DNA of 64,000 nucleotides from Deinococcus sp. KNUC1210 (GTDB taxonomy: Bacteria > Deinococcota > Deinococci > Deinococcales > Deinococcaceae), in the NCBI RefSeq assembly GCF_022344005.1, contig NZ_CP092190.1:310001-374000 (forward strand). The letters are read 5' to 3'. Under the pieces are notes generated by a model. It was not told the DNA's origin. It made no database searches and worked only from the letters and a program-made list of their open reading frames with translations. This document shows positions 37,749-45,120 of the stretch, piece after piece. The stretch's first letter is position 1; each line of letters opens with the position of its first letter. The position numbers and the translations under genes are program-made.

Positions 37749-38159
37749 TCAGCGCCTGAACAGGTCCATCGAGCCGTAGTTCTGGCGGTTGCTCTTGTCG
37801 AGGAACTGCGTCAGACTCATGACCTCCACCATGCCAAATGCATTTTTGTGCAGCACCACCATGGTGTTCGAGAAGCCCTTGGGATACACGGCACTCACGA
37901 CGGTCTGATTGCTGTCCTGCACGCCGCTGCTGTAGGCCACTGCCGCCACCTTGCCCCAGTCGCAGTCGCTGGGGCTGCACTTGCCGAACACCTGCATATT
38001 CAGCGTGCCGTCACCGTTTGGCGTGACCACGATACGGGTGATGCCGCGTGTGCTGCTGTCGGTATTGGTCCAGGTACCGACGAAATCGCTGGATGCGGCG
38101 AGGGCGGGGGTGGCGAGGGCGAGGGCAGCAACGGTCAGCAGGGTGGTGTACTTGGACAT
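37749..38159 (-). CDS. Small secreted protein of unknown function
   Basis: MSKYTTLLTVAALALATPALAA is a signal peptide. The mature part of about 114 residues begins SSDFVGTWTNTDSSTRGITRIVV, a lipocalin-like or avidin-like beta opening, with two Cys (GKCSPSDCDWGK) that may form a disulfide. AAGGAG lies 8 nt before the ATG at 38159. It is the first of three small minus-strand genes with good ribosome sites that are spaced out and not overlapping. I cannot assign a role. Confidence 0.6.
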   Translation of the reverse strand: MSKYTTLLTVAALALATPALAASSDFVGTWTNTDSSTRGITRIVVTPNGDGTLNMQVFGKCSPSDCDWGKVAAVAYSSGVQDSNQTVVSAVYPKGFSNTMVVLHKNAFGMVEVMSLTQFLDKSNRQNYGSMDLFRR

Positions 38160-38257
38160 GATGGTCTCCTTGGAGGGGTGGGCGAGAGGCGTCAGGATGA
38201 GGTTCGGGCGGGCTGGACGTGGAGATGGTGGGCCTCGGGAGGTGCCGGACGGAGTAT

Positions 38258-38461
38258 TCATCTGAGGCCGAAGGGGAAATTGCTGCTCTGTTCCAGGCGT
38301 TCCAGCAGTTCCAGCGGACTCAGGAAGGATTCGGGGCGTCCGGCAGGGAAGGGAGTGAGGGGTTCGAGCGTGGCCTGCCAGGGCTGGGTATAGATGCACA
38401 GTCGGAACACGGCGGGAGCAGCTTTGGGAAAGAGGGTCGTCTGGGTCTGTTTGTCGTCCAT
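38258..38461 (-). CDS. Small hypothetical protein, 67 residues
   Basis: The ATG at 38461 has GGAGG six nt upstream (GGAGGCGCAATG), which is the main support. The product MDDKQTQTTLFPKAAPAVF continues to LCIYTQPWQATLEPLTPFPAG and ends in LSPLELLERLEQ. There is no signal peptide or membrane segment and no recognisable family. Confidence 0.45.
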   Translation of the reverse strand: MDDKQTQTTLFPKAAPAVFRLCIYTQPWQATLEPLTPFPAGRPESFLSPLELLERLEQSSNFPFGLR

Positions 38462-38608
38462 TGCGCCTCCGGTGGGGTGCTTTCTCTGATGGCTAGAGCT
38501 TAGGAGGGGCGGTGTTACCTGCCCGTTACCCCCGGAAAGCGGCAGACAGACGCAGAACGGCCCAATGAAAAGACCGCCCGGAGGCGGCCTGTGTGGGGGG
38601 TTGAACTG

Positions 38609-39046
38609 TTAGCGTCTTGCCACGTTGAAGCTGAACACGGTATTTCCCTTCGCGTCCTTCTTCTGGCTCTTGTACGTGAAGACGAAGGTGCCGCCCTTGC
38701 CCGACGGATCGAGTTGCTTGGGCGAAAGCTTCATGCCGCCCACCTCTACCGGGGCATCGGAGTTCGCGGGAATTGTGACCACAAACGATCTGCCCAGCTT
38801 GGACAGCAGGCCAGTATCGGAGGTGATGAAATCGGCGGGGATGATGCTGCCGCCCATCGAACCTCGATTCAACAGCACCAGACATGGCATCTTCTCAGGT
38901 GGACAACCGAGAGCAGTACTAAGTGTCCCTGAGAACGCAGCGCTCTGGCCTCCAGAAGCAGCCAATACGAAGGTAGTCAATAAGCTGATAAAGCTAGTCA
39001 GGGCGAAAGACCTCACATTGCGTCGGACGATGGAAGCATCACTCAT
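38609..39046 (-). CDS. Secreted protein of unknown function
   Basis: From the ATG at 39046 (AAGGAG 9 nt upstream) the protein has a basic N-region followed by FALTSFISLLTTFVLAASGG, a signal peptide. The mature domain of about 105 residues includes LGCPPEKMPCLVLLN with a Cys pair, and VVTIPANSDAPVEVGGMKL, which suggests an all-beta fold. The end (KGGTFVFTYKSQKKDAKG) is basic. No family is recognised. It is 70 bp downstream of the regulator gene on the same strand and could be read from it. Confidence 0.55.
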   Translation of the reverse strand: MSDASIVRRNVRSFALTSFISLLTTFVLAASGGQSAAFSGTLSTALGCPPEKMPCLVLLNRGSMGGSIIPADFITSDTGLLSKLGRSFVVTIPANSDAPVEVGGMKLSPKQLDPSGKGGTFVFTYKSQKKDAKGNTVFSFNVARR

Positions 39047-39116
39047 ATTTGTTCTCCTTGAGGGTAATTTAGAATATTGTGCCGATCTCAGCAATTATGT
39101 CAGGGTAAATTCGCCG

Positions 39117-42100
39117 TTATTTGGCACTTGTGTCTTTATTCTGTAGAAAGTGATCGGAATCATCTGCAAGTAGATATACAGAATGAAATGTAGATAGCAT
39201 TTTGTCTCGCAATTTTGAATCTAAATTATCAATTTTACAATGGATTTCATGCCGAAAGCGGTGTATCATTTCTGCGTCGGTGCGACTCATTGGATTTAGA
39301 TTATCTCTCAGAAGTTTAAGTCTGTAGATTCGACCCTCAGTACTCCATTCTGCCATGTTATGCTCGTCGGCGATCTCAATACTTAGATCAAGGTACGACA
39401 AAGCCTTCTCCCATTGATGTTTCATCTCATACAATTCTGAGAGCTTATTGTAAATAAGTAGAGAAGAATAATGATCTGGAGGATTACTCTCTATCTCTAG
39501 CCCCTCATTTAATTTATTCATGGCGTTTTCAATATCTTTCTTATCGATGTAAACCGCACAAAGGTTGATTATTGTTAATCTGATCTGGGTATAGTTGCCC
39601 ACGGTTTTAAATATTTCATAAGAATCTGTATAAAATCCTATACTACTATCGTAATTATTTGAAGCATGTTCAAGCGATCCAGCCGTATTGAATGCCATTG
39701 CCAGTCCTGTTTGGAAGCCTGATTTTCTGAAGGCGGTTATCGCCTGTTGCACCTTCTCTTTGCCGTCATCCAGCTCACCCAACACGTACAACGCATAAGC
39801 CCAGGCGTTCAGTAGTCGCCCGCGCAGAATCAGCTCGTGTTCCGGTACGCCGTCCAGTGCGCGGCGATACCAGTCCACTGCTTCGGTCAGCTGGGCGGTG
39901 CGGCTGTGGGCGTTTCCGGCCCACAGACCCGCCCAGCCGCGCTGCTCCGGGGTCAGGTCGGACTGCTCCCACAAGGCGTTCACCCGCTCCAGCACCGCCG
40001 GATAACGCCCCAGATGAAATTCCAGCTCGCAGAACCTGAGTTGCAGGCGCAGCAGGTCGCCCGGCTGCTGGGCGCATGCCCGGGCTGCCTCCAGCGCGGC
40101 TTCCCAAGCGGGCTTGTCGTCGAGCATGCTGTACACCCCGGCCCGCTGCAACTGCACCTCGAAGGCGGTGGGCGCGTCCAGTTCCAGCCGCAGCGCCGCA
40201 TCGAGGTGTTCCAGGGTTTCCAGGTGGGCGTACACGTCGGCGGCTTCCTGCGCGGCCCGCAGGCGCATTCGAGTGGCCTGTTCCCGCTGGCCCGCACCTT
40301 CCAGATGCACGGCGAGGCGGGCGGGCCGCGCTTCCAGTCGCGCCAGCGTGGCGGCCAGCTGCCGATGCAGCCAGCGTCTGCGCTCGGCGCTCAGATTCGA
40401 GGTCAGCGCCCGCTGCACCAGATGGTGCGAGAACTGATAGCGGGGCGCGGCCTGCGAAGTGGCCGGATCGGCTCGCAGGAATCCAGCCTCCAGCGCCTGT
40501 TCCAGCGCGTCCAGTTGCGCCCATTCGCTCAGGGGCGTGCTGCCCTCCAGCTCTGGCAACTCGAAGGCGTCGCCCAGCAGCGCCGCACTCGCCAGCAGCT
40601 GCTGCGTGCCCTCGCTGAGCTGGCCCAGCCGCGACAGCACCGCACTTTTGACGCTGACCGGCAGCGGCAATTCGTGATAATCCTGGGTGGCGGCGTCGAA
40701 TTGCGTGTGCCACACGCCGTCCTGTTCGCGCAGCTCGCCGCTGTCCAGCAGGGTCTTCAGGGTCTCCAGCACGAAGAGCGGGTTGCCGTGCGTGGCCGCG
40801 TGCAGCCGCCGGGCGAAGCGTACCCCCCACTCACCGACGATGACAGCACCCGGATCAGCCGCAGCAGGTCGGTTTCGCTCAGGGGCGGCAGCTCGCGGAA
40901 ACTGACGGCCTGACGGCGTTCCAGCGCCGAAAGCAGCTGTTCGAGCGGCGCATTCTGGCGGCGTTCCAGCGGTCTGGCGGTGGCGATGGCCCGCCAGTTC
41001 TCCGGCCTCAGTGCCAGGCCCAGCACTTCCAGGCTCGATGGGTCGAACCAGTGCAGATCGTCGAGCCACAGCAGGCCGCCGCCCAGCGCATGCCGCAGCG
41101 CCACGCTCAGCCCTTCCAGAAAGCGGGCGCGGCCTTCACCCTGTTCGCTGAGAGCAGCACTGCCGTGCTCGTCGCCGCTCTCCAGTTCGGGTAGCAGGCG
41201 GGCCACCTCGCGCCGCCACGCGGGAGGCAGGTCGGCGAGCTGGGGCAACACGCCGCGCAGCGCTTCCGATACTGGCAGGAACGGGGTGGCCTGCGTTTCC
41301 TCGCGGCCCTGAAGCCGAAGCCCCGGCCCCCAGCGCTGCGCCAGTGCCGAGGCCAGCGCCGTCTTGCCGCTGCCGGGTTCGCCCTCCAGCAGCAGCAGCC
41401 CGCCCTGCTTCAGCAGGTGCTCTTCCAGCTCGGCGATCAGGGCGTCGCGGCCTATCAGGGGGGTGGTGCAGACTGGCGCGGCGCGGCGCAGGTTGGAGAC
41501 TGGGCAGGCCACGCAGCCGCTCGCGCAGGGCCAGCGTTTCTGGTGCGGGCGTCAGGCCCAGGTCGTGCAGCCCCTGTTCCAGCCGTGCAAAGGTGTGCAG
41601 CGCCGCTTCCCGCTGTCCCAGCCGGGCCTGCAGGTGCATGGTACGAACGGCGGCGCTCTCGTCTCCAGCGTCGCGCAGCGGTTCCAGCGCTCCCACCGCG
41701 CCGCTCAGGTCGCCCGCCGTTTCCAGATGTGCCGCCCATTGCCGCCGCAGCTCCAGCCAGCGCCCGTGCAGCCGCTCGCGCCGTTCCTGCAACCACTCGT
41801 CGAAGGCGTCCTCCTTCGGCAGGTCCAGATCCTGCAGCAGCGGGCCGCCGTACAGATCCAGCAGACTGCTCAGGGCGTCAGGACTTTCCGGCACAGAGTC
41901 GGCGGTCTCGAAGCGCAGGGCGTCGCAGCCGGAGACCGTCAGGCCCACCGTCTCGGGTGTGATCTGCAGGCAGGCATTCAGCGGCGTCGCCTTCAGACGG
42001 TGGAGTTCCTGACGCAGATTGCGCCGGGCACTCTCCAGATCGTGTTCGCTCCACAGCACGCTGCACAGCACGGCGCGGCGCAGTGGCTGGGACTGCGGCC

Positions 42101-42275
42101 CACCTTCCAGCGCAAGGTAGGCCAGCAGTGCCAGCCGTTTGGGTGGAAGGCTGAGCACCACACCTTCCAGGCGAACTTCCGGTTTGCCCAGCAGTTTCAG
42201 CTCCAGCACGAATTGCGCCTCACCCTGCCGCTGTGAATGGGAACTGTCGGACAGCGGGTGTAGGAAGTTTAGCAT
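39117..42275 (-). pseudogene. SARP/BTAD-type transcriptional regulator with AAA ATPase and TPR domains, two frameshifts
   Basis: Three consecutive frames together encode one regulator of about 1,050 residues. Part 1 (42275 to about 41460) has the winged-helix and BTAD domain (LKLLGKPEVRLEGVVLSLPPKR; SARRNLRQELHRLK; HTFARLEQGLHDLG). Part 2 has the AAA core: PLIGRDALIAELEEHL, Walker A EGEPGSGKTALAS and LLWLDDLHWFDPSS. Part 3 (from about 40820) has HAATHGNPLFVLETL and TPR-like repeats. The first break is at a G6 run (41458-41463), where one base fewer rejoins frames. The second is at a C6 run (40823-40828), where one more rejoins them. The last 200 codons are strikingly AT-rich. Such proteins respond to a ligand through the TPR part. 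The target is unknown. Confidence 0.72.
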
Positions 42276-42347
42276 CGGTGGGAACGACGGCAGCAGAGCC
42301 GCCCGGCTTTCACGGGCGGCCCTGCTGGTCGTTTCCTGTTCTGTGCC

Positions 42348-43952
42348 TTACAGCTCGCCCCGCGCAAAGCTGCTCATCACCTGCGGCGCGGCACTGTCGA
42401 AGCCCACCACATCGAGCATGTCGCTCCGGGTCGGGTCAGCGATGCTGAAGCCGGTGGCGGTCAGGCCCACCACGATCAGCCGGGCGGCAATGCCCATGCG
42501 CTGACGGTACTGATCGAGCGCCACGCTGGGATGCACGTGGCCCGCCCAGGTTTCGTTGTCGGTGTAGACCACGAAGGTATCGATCAGCTGCTTGTGCTGC
42601 GCTGCCCACAGCATCGGCTGGGCGCAGTCGGTGGCCCCGAAGCTGGCCGACTGGGCCTTCTGCATGGCGGCAGCCAGCGTGTCCTTCGGCGTCAGATGCA
42701 GCGGGCGGAACGTCTGGGCGAACCCCATCGTCAGAGCGCTCGGCTCGGTCTTCAGGGCCAGCATGCTCATGGCGGCGGCGGCCATGTTGGGCGTCAGTCC
42801 GGGCACGCCCGCGATCTGGCCCGAGGTCATCGAACCGCTCACGTCGAGCGCCAGCAGGTGCCGCGTTCCGGCGGGCTGCACGTTTCCGAACGCCGTGTAG
42901 AAGGCGTCATCCAGCGCATCGACCACGCGGGGAACCGGAACCCAGGTGCCGTTGCCGCGCACGCCGCGCCCCTGTCCATAGACCATGCGGGCCTTCAGCA
43001 CGTCGATGGGGTGGATGCGGCCACGCTTGAGTGCGGCCGGGTCTGTCATGCGGGCGATCACGGCATCGATCAGTGCGGGGTCGTTCAGGCTCAGCACACC
43101 CAGCCGCCCCAGGTTGCCCAGGTTTCGCAGCAACCAGGTCAGGCCGCCCGTGTTCAGCGCCGTGCGGTACACTTCTGGGCCGCGCAGGTGGGTGGGCACC
43201 GCCTCGATCGGCAGACTGTAGGCCCGCATCAGCACGGCGGCAGCGGCATCGGTGCTGGTCGCCTGCACCAGTCCGGCGCCCTCGATCAGCCGGGTTTCCG
43301 GGCGGCTGCCTTCCAGCACACCGTCCACCATGAACTTCAGCACGGCGTTCCGAGCCGGGTCGTCGGTCCTGGGGTGCGCCAGTCGCAGCGCGTCGGCCTG
43401 ACTCCAGCCGTCGCGGGCCTTGTACTTCACTGCCCACAGCGCCAGCTGTTCGGTAGGCAGCGTCTCGTACACGTTCGCCACGCCCCGGCGGGTCAGTCGG
43501 CCCCAGCCGCCCAGAGCGCGAGCAAAGGCCAGAAAATGCAGCAGCATGGTGCCGGTGCGGGCCACTTCCGGCAGAGCCGCCCACGCCGCCTGACGATCTG
43601 TCACGTCGGGGGCGGTCTTGGCGATCAGGGCCAGCATCAGCAGCGCCGGGTCGGGCCGGGGAGCACGGTTGCGGCGCACCACGTCCAGCGTGACACGCAG
43701 CGCCAGGGCAGCGTCACGGCTGACCAGTTCGCGCAGAAAATCGGTGGCCTGGAGGGTGTGCTGTTCTGGCGTGGCATAGAAGGTGCCGCCGTCGCTGCCC
43801 AGCACCAGAAAGCGTGTCAGCCGGGCCTCGTCGCCGATCTGGTAGACGAAGCCGCCCGCGTTGTTCTCCACCTGCCGCGAATCCAGGGGCTGCCCCTGTG
43901 GGCGCTTCAGAGGGTTGACAGCGTTCAGCATGGTCTTGAATGGACTCTTCAT
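42348..43952 (-). CDS. rsr: Ro60 orthologue Rsr (TROVE domain and vWA domain)
   Basis: Rsr is the bacterial Ro60 ring protein that binds Y RNAs and, with the exonuclease PNPase, helps degrade and mature structured RNA under stress in D. radiodurans. The 534-residue protein has an N-terminal TROVE HEAT-repeat ring (NNAGGFVYQIGDEARLTRFL, GTFYATPEQHTLQATDFLRE) and a C-terminal vWA domain with LALDVSGSM (MIDAS). The ATG at 43952 is chosen because AAGGAGG lies about 8 nt upstream. The ribosome-site region also contains GGGCCGAAG. Upstream on the same strand are tRNA-like units and a candidate Y RNA, so the locus is an RNA-binding module. Confidence 0.93.
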   Translation of the reverse strand: MKSPFKTMLNAVNPLKRPQGQPLDSRQVENNAGGFVYQIGDEARLTRFLVLGSDGGTFYATPEQHTLQATDFLRELVSRDAALALRVTLDVVRRNRAPRPDPALLMLALIAKTAPDVTDRQAAWAALPEVARTGTMLLHFLAFARALGGWGRLTRRGVANVYETLPTEQLALWAVKYKARDGWSQADALRLAHPRTDDPARNAVLKFMVDGVLEGSRPETRLIEGAGLVQATSTDAAAAVLMRAYSLPIEAVPTHLRGPEVYRTALNTGGLTWLLRNLGNLGRLGVLSLNDPALIDAVIARMTDPAALKRGRIHPIDVLKARMVYGQGRGVRGNGTWVPVPRVVDALDDAFYTAFGNVQPAGTRHLLALDVSGSMTSGQIAGVPGLTPNMAAAAMSMLALKTEPSALTMGFAQTFRPLHLTPKDTLAAAMQKAQSASFGATDCAQPMLWAAQHKQLIDTFVVYTDNETWAGHVHPSVALDQYRQRMGIAARLIVVGLTATGFSIADPTRSDMLDVVGFDSAAPQVMSSFARGEL

Positions 43953-44028
43953 CTTCGGCCCTCCTTCGTGGGCAGTTGCGGGCACCTGTGCTGCAAGCTG
44001 TCTGTGCCGCGTGGCAGGGTGCCTGGGG

Positions 44029-44102
44029 TGAATCCGGCAGGAGTCGAACCTGCGCCCTTCCGCTCACTGGGCAGAACGCTCTTCCATCTGAGCTACGGAG
44101 TC
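44029..44102 (-). tRNA. tRNA-like unit A, no insert, anticodon loop lacks U33
   Basis: Cloverleaf: acceptor GACTCCG with CGGATTC (one mismatch), D-arm GCTC/GAGC, T-arm GCAGG-TTCGACT-CCTGC, discriminator A at 44029. The anticodon stem TTCTGC/GCGGAA encloses CCAGTGA, where C replaces the invariant U33, so it may not decode. It is the unit nearest rsr, 8 nt from unit B. CCA is not encoded at the right position. Confidence 0.6.
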
Positions 44103-44110
44103 ATAAAGAA

Positions 44111-44263
44111 TGAAGCGGGTGGGACTCGAACCCACAACCCCATGATTAAAAGTCATAAGCCTCTTTCTTCGGCCCAGCGCCCACCGAAGCGTGCTTCGAA
44201 GGGTGTTGCCGGACGAGCCAAAAGGTGAAGGAGGCCTGTGCTCTACCGTTGAGCTACCGCTTC
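44111..44263 (-). tRNA. Interrupted tRNA-Lys(UUU), unit B, with 81-nt Ro-module insert
   Basis: Acceptor GAAGCGG/CCGCTTC (perfect 7 bp), discriminator A, D-arm GCTC-AACGGTA-GAGC, T-arm GTGGG-TTCGAGT-CCCAC. The 5' strand of the anticodon stem is split: CA, then an insert at 44156-44236, then TGA. Without the insert, CATGA pairs perfectly with TCATG around the loop CTTTTAA (anticodon UUU), giving a 72-nt canonical tRNA-Lys. The insert has GCCTC/GAGGC closing pairs and carries GGGCCGAAG, the Y-RNA-type element. This is not a group I intron (too short, wrong site). Confidence 0.75.
44156..44236 (-). other. Ro-module insert in unit B (81 nt)
   Basis: On the minus strand it starts GGCCTCC and ends GAGGCTTA, which close on each other. 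Inside are CACC on the 5' side and GGGCCGAAG on the 3' side, plus a second hairpin CGAAG-CACG-CTTCG. The 3' end GGCTTA resembles that of the other modules. Confidence 0.65.
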
Positions 44264-44296
44264 ATCATCGAGAGAACGGACGGGCATCGAACCCGT

Positions 44297-44310
44297 ATGC
44301 CTTTGCAGGC
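44297..44310. repeat. 14-bp direct repeat, copy 1 (variable arm of unit C)
   Basis: ATGCCTTTGCAGGC occurs here and again at 44369-44382 at the start of the insert. On the minus strand each copy folds as GCCT-GCAA-AGGC. Confidence 0.8.
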
Positions 44311-44321
44311 GCAAGACCAGA

Positions 44322-44384
44322 TAACCTTCGGCTGTCGGCCCGGAGCGGGCAAGTTGGCGCAGAAGGAAATGCCTTTGCAGGCTT
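44322..44384 (-). other. Ro-module insert in unit C (about 63 nt)
   Basis: After the duplicated hairpin, CCTTCTG pairs with CAGCCGAAGG. The inner stem GCCCG/CGGGC is closed by CTC. GGGCCGACAG lies on the 3' strand. It ends AGGTTA. Edges are approximate. Confidence 0.6.
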
Positions 44385-44439
44385 CCTGTGTGTCTACCAA
44401 TTCCACCACCGTTCTCGTTCTGGGTCCTGAATGTTCCGT

Positions 44440-44561
44440 GCGGCGGGGCGGGGGTCGAACCCGCGTCTGATCCGTTGGAGGGTAACCCTTCGCGTTCGGC
44501 CCGGAAACCGGACAAGGTGCCGTGAAGGGGTTTATCTGCTCTGCCGCTGAGCTACCCGCCG
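44440..44561 (-). tRNA. Interrupted tRNA-Trp(CCA)-like unit D, with 51-nt Ro-module insert
   Basis: Acceptor CGGCGGG/CCCGCCG (perfect), discriminator C, D-arm GCTC-AGCGGCA-GAGC, T-arm GCGGG-TTCGACC-CCCGC. The anticodon stem reads GAT, then the insert at 44483-44533, then CC. Joined, GATCC pairs perfectly with GGATC around the loop CTCCAAC (anticodon CCA, U33 present). The restored RNA is 71 nt. The discriminator C is unusual for tRNA-Trp, which normally has G, so charging identity is uncertain. Confidence 0.7.
44483..44533 (-). other. Ro-module insert in unit D (51 nt)
   Basis: It starts AAACCCC and ends GGGTTA. The outer stem CCCTTC/GAAGGG is followed by CG/CG. The internal loop has CACCTTGT opposite GGCCGAAC. 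The CCGG/CCGG stem is closed by TTT. It is the most compact copy and shows the shared layout best. Confidence 0.7.
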
Positions 44562-44569
44562 CCTGGAAC

Positions 44570-44656
44570 TGGTGGATGGTGTGAGATTCGAACTCACTTC
44601 GCCCGGAGGCTCTGGGGTTACAGTCCAGTGCGACCCGCCATCGTCGCCGTCCATCC
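44570..44656 (-). tRNA. tRNA-Tyr(GUA), uninterrupted, CCA encoded
   Basis: Acceptor GGATGGA with ACCATCC (last pair mismatched), discriminator A and encoded CCA (44570-44572). D-arm GCGA...TCGC, anticodon arm CTGGA-CTGTAAC-CCCAG with anticodon GUA, long variable arm, and T-arm GTGAG-TTCGAAT-CTCAC. It is the only class II unit without an insert and looks functional. It lies 8-11 nt from unit D. Confidence 0.85.
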
Positions 44657-44687
44657 ATGTCGCCTGTCTTTGAACTGTGCTGTGGTC

Positions 44688-44720
44688 GGGCTGCCCGCCG
44701 CTGTGTCCTGCGGGCAGCCC
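44688..44720 (-). terminator. Hairpin, 11-bp perfect stem, upstream of tRNA-Tyr
   Basis: GGGCTGCCCGC (44688-44698) is exactly complementary to GCGGGCAGCCC (44710-44720). There is no T tract, so it may be a processing or structural element between the orphan module and tRNA-Tyr. Confidence 0.4.
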
Positions 44721-44783
44721 CGGGTCTGCTGGTGCTCGCCAGTCCGGGAAAATCCTGACAAATCCTGGGAAAGGGGATGTTGG

Positions 44784-44842
44784 TAACCTTTCTCTTTCGG
44801 CCCCGAGGGGCAAGGTGACGAGAAAGGGAAGCCTGTGCAGGC
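44784..44842 (-). ncRNA. Stand-alone Ro module (not inside a tRNA)
   Basis: On the minus strand: hairpin GCCTGCACAGGC, then CCTTTCTC pairing perfectly with GAGAAAGG. CACCTTG lies on the 5' side and GGGGCCGAAAG on the 3' side, with CCC/GGG closing an inner loop, and the end is AGGTTA. It has the same parts and order as the inserts in units C and D, but no acceptor or T-arm flanks it. It could be a Y-RNA-like hairpin or a remnant of a lost tRNA. Confidence 0.55.
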
Positions 44843-44941
44843 GGCCTGGAAGCGTGTCTCTGGGCAGACGCATCTTCCGCTGGATCAGGTCTCACCTCCT
44901 GTGTCCACAGAAATTTTTATGAGTGCTGTGCCCGTGCGGGC

Positions 44942-45019
44942 TGGTACTCCGAGCAGGGGTCGAACCTGCACTGACACGGTTCTGAGCCGTGTTCCTCTGC
45001 CGAATTGGGATACCGGAGC
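44942..45019 (-). tRNA. tRNA-like unit G, anticodon CAG in a class I body, CCA encoded
   Basis: Acceptor GCTCCGG/TCGGAGT (two G-U pairs), D-arm TCCC/GAGG, anticodon arm ACACGG-CTCAGAA-CCGTGT, variable loop CAGT, T-arm GCAGG-TTCGACC-CCTGC, discriminator A, CCA at 44942-44944. Anticodon CAG would read the Leu codon CUG, but bacterial tRNA-Leu has a long variable arm and this has four bases. Identity is therefore doubtful. Confidence 0.65.
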
Positions 45020-45024
45020 GTGTG

Positions 45025-45100
45025 TGGAGCAGGCTGGACGGACTTGCACCGCCGTTTCCCGACTGGTTGCCGGGCGTCTTGGCTACTGGACGAAGCCTGC
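45025..45100 (-). tRNA. Degenerate tRNA-like unit H, CCA encoded
   Basis: Acceptor GCAGGCT/AGCCTGC is perfect, with discriminator T and encoded CCA (45025-45027). The anticodon stem CCCGG/TCGGG encloses CAACCAG, which lacks U33. The T-loop is TGCAAGT instead of TTCRANY. It starts right after a T7 terminator tract. Probably a tRNA mimic and not a decoding tRNA. Confidence 0.5.
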
Positions 45101-45120
45101 AAAAAAACCTGCTGTGCAGG
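45101..45120 (-). terminator. Intrinsic terminator after the candidate Y RNA
   Basis: CCTGC-ACA-GCAGG followed by seven T on the minus strand. It separates the Y RNA region from the first tRNA-like unit. Confidence 0.65.

Larger units (their letters stand above)
44272..44416 (-). tRNA. Interrupted tRNA-Leu-like unit C
   Basis: Acceptor AGAACGG/CCGTTCT (extendable by a G-C pair), D-arm region GTGG-AATTGGTAGA-CAC typical of tRNA-Leu, T-arm ACGGG-TTCGATG-CCCGT, and a long variable arm GCCT-GCAA-AGGC. About 63 nt (about 44322-44384) are inserted in the anticodon arm. CAGGA and TCTTG can pair as the stem, but I cannot assign an anticodon, so this unit may have drifted further than B and D. The variable-arm hairpin is duplicated at the insert edge. 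Confidence 0.6.

Noticed and set aside
44111..44561. Group I or group II introns in the interrupted tRNAs
   Set aside because: Inserts are only 51-81 nt, lie in the anticodon stem and not in the loop, and lack the P/Q/R/S or domain V elements.
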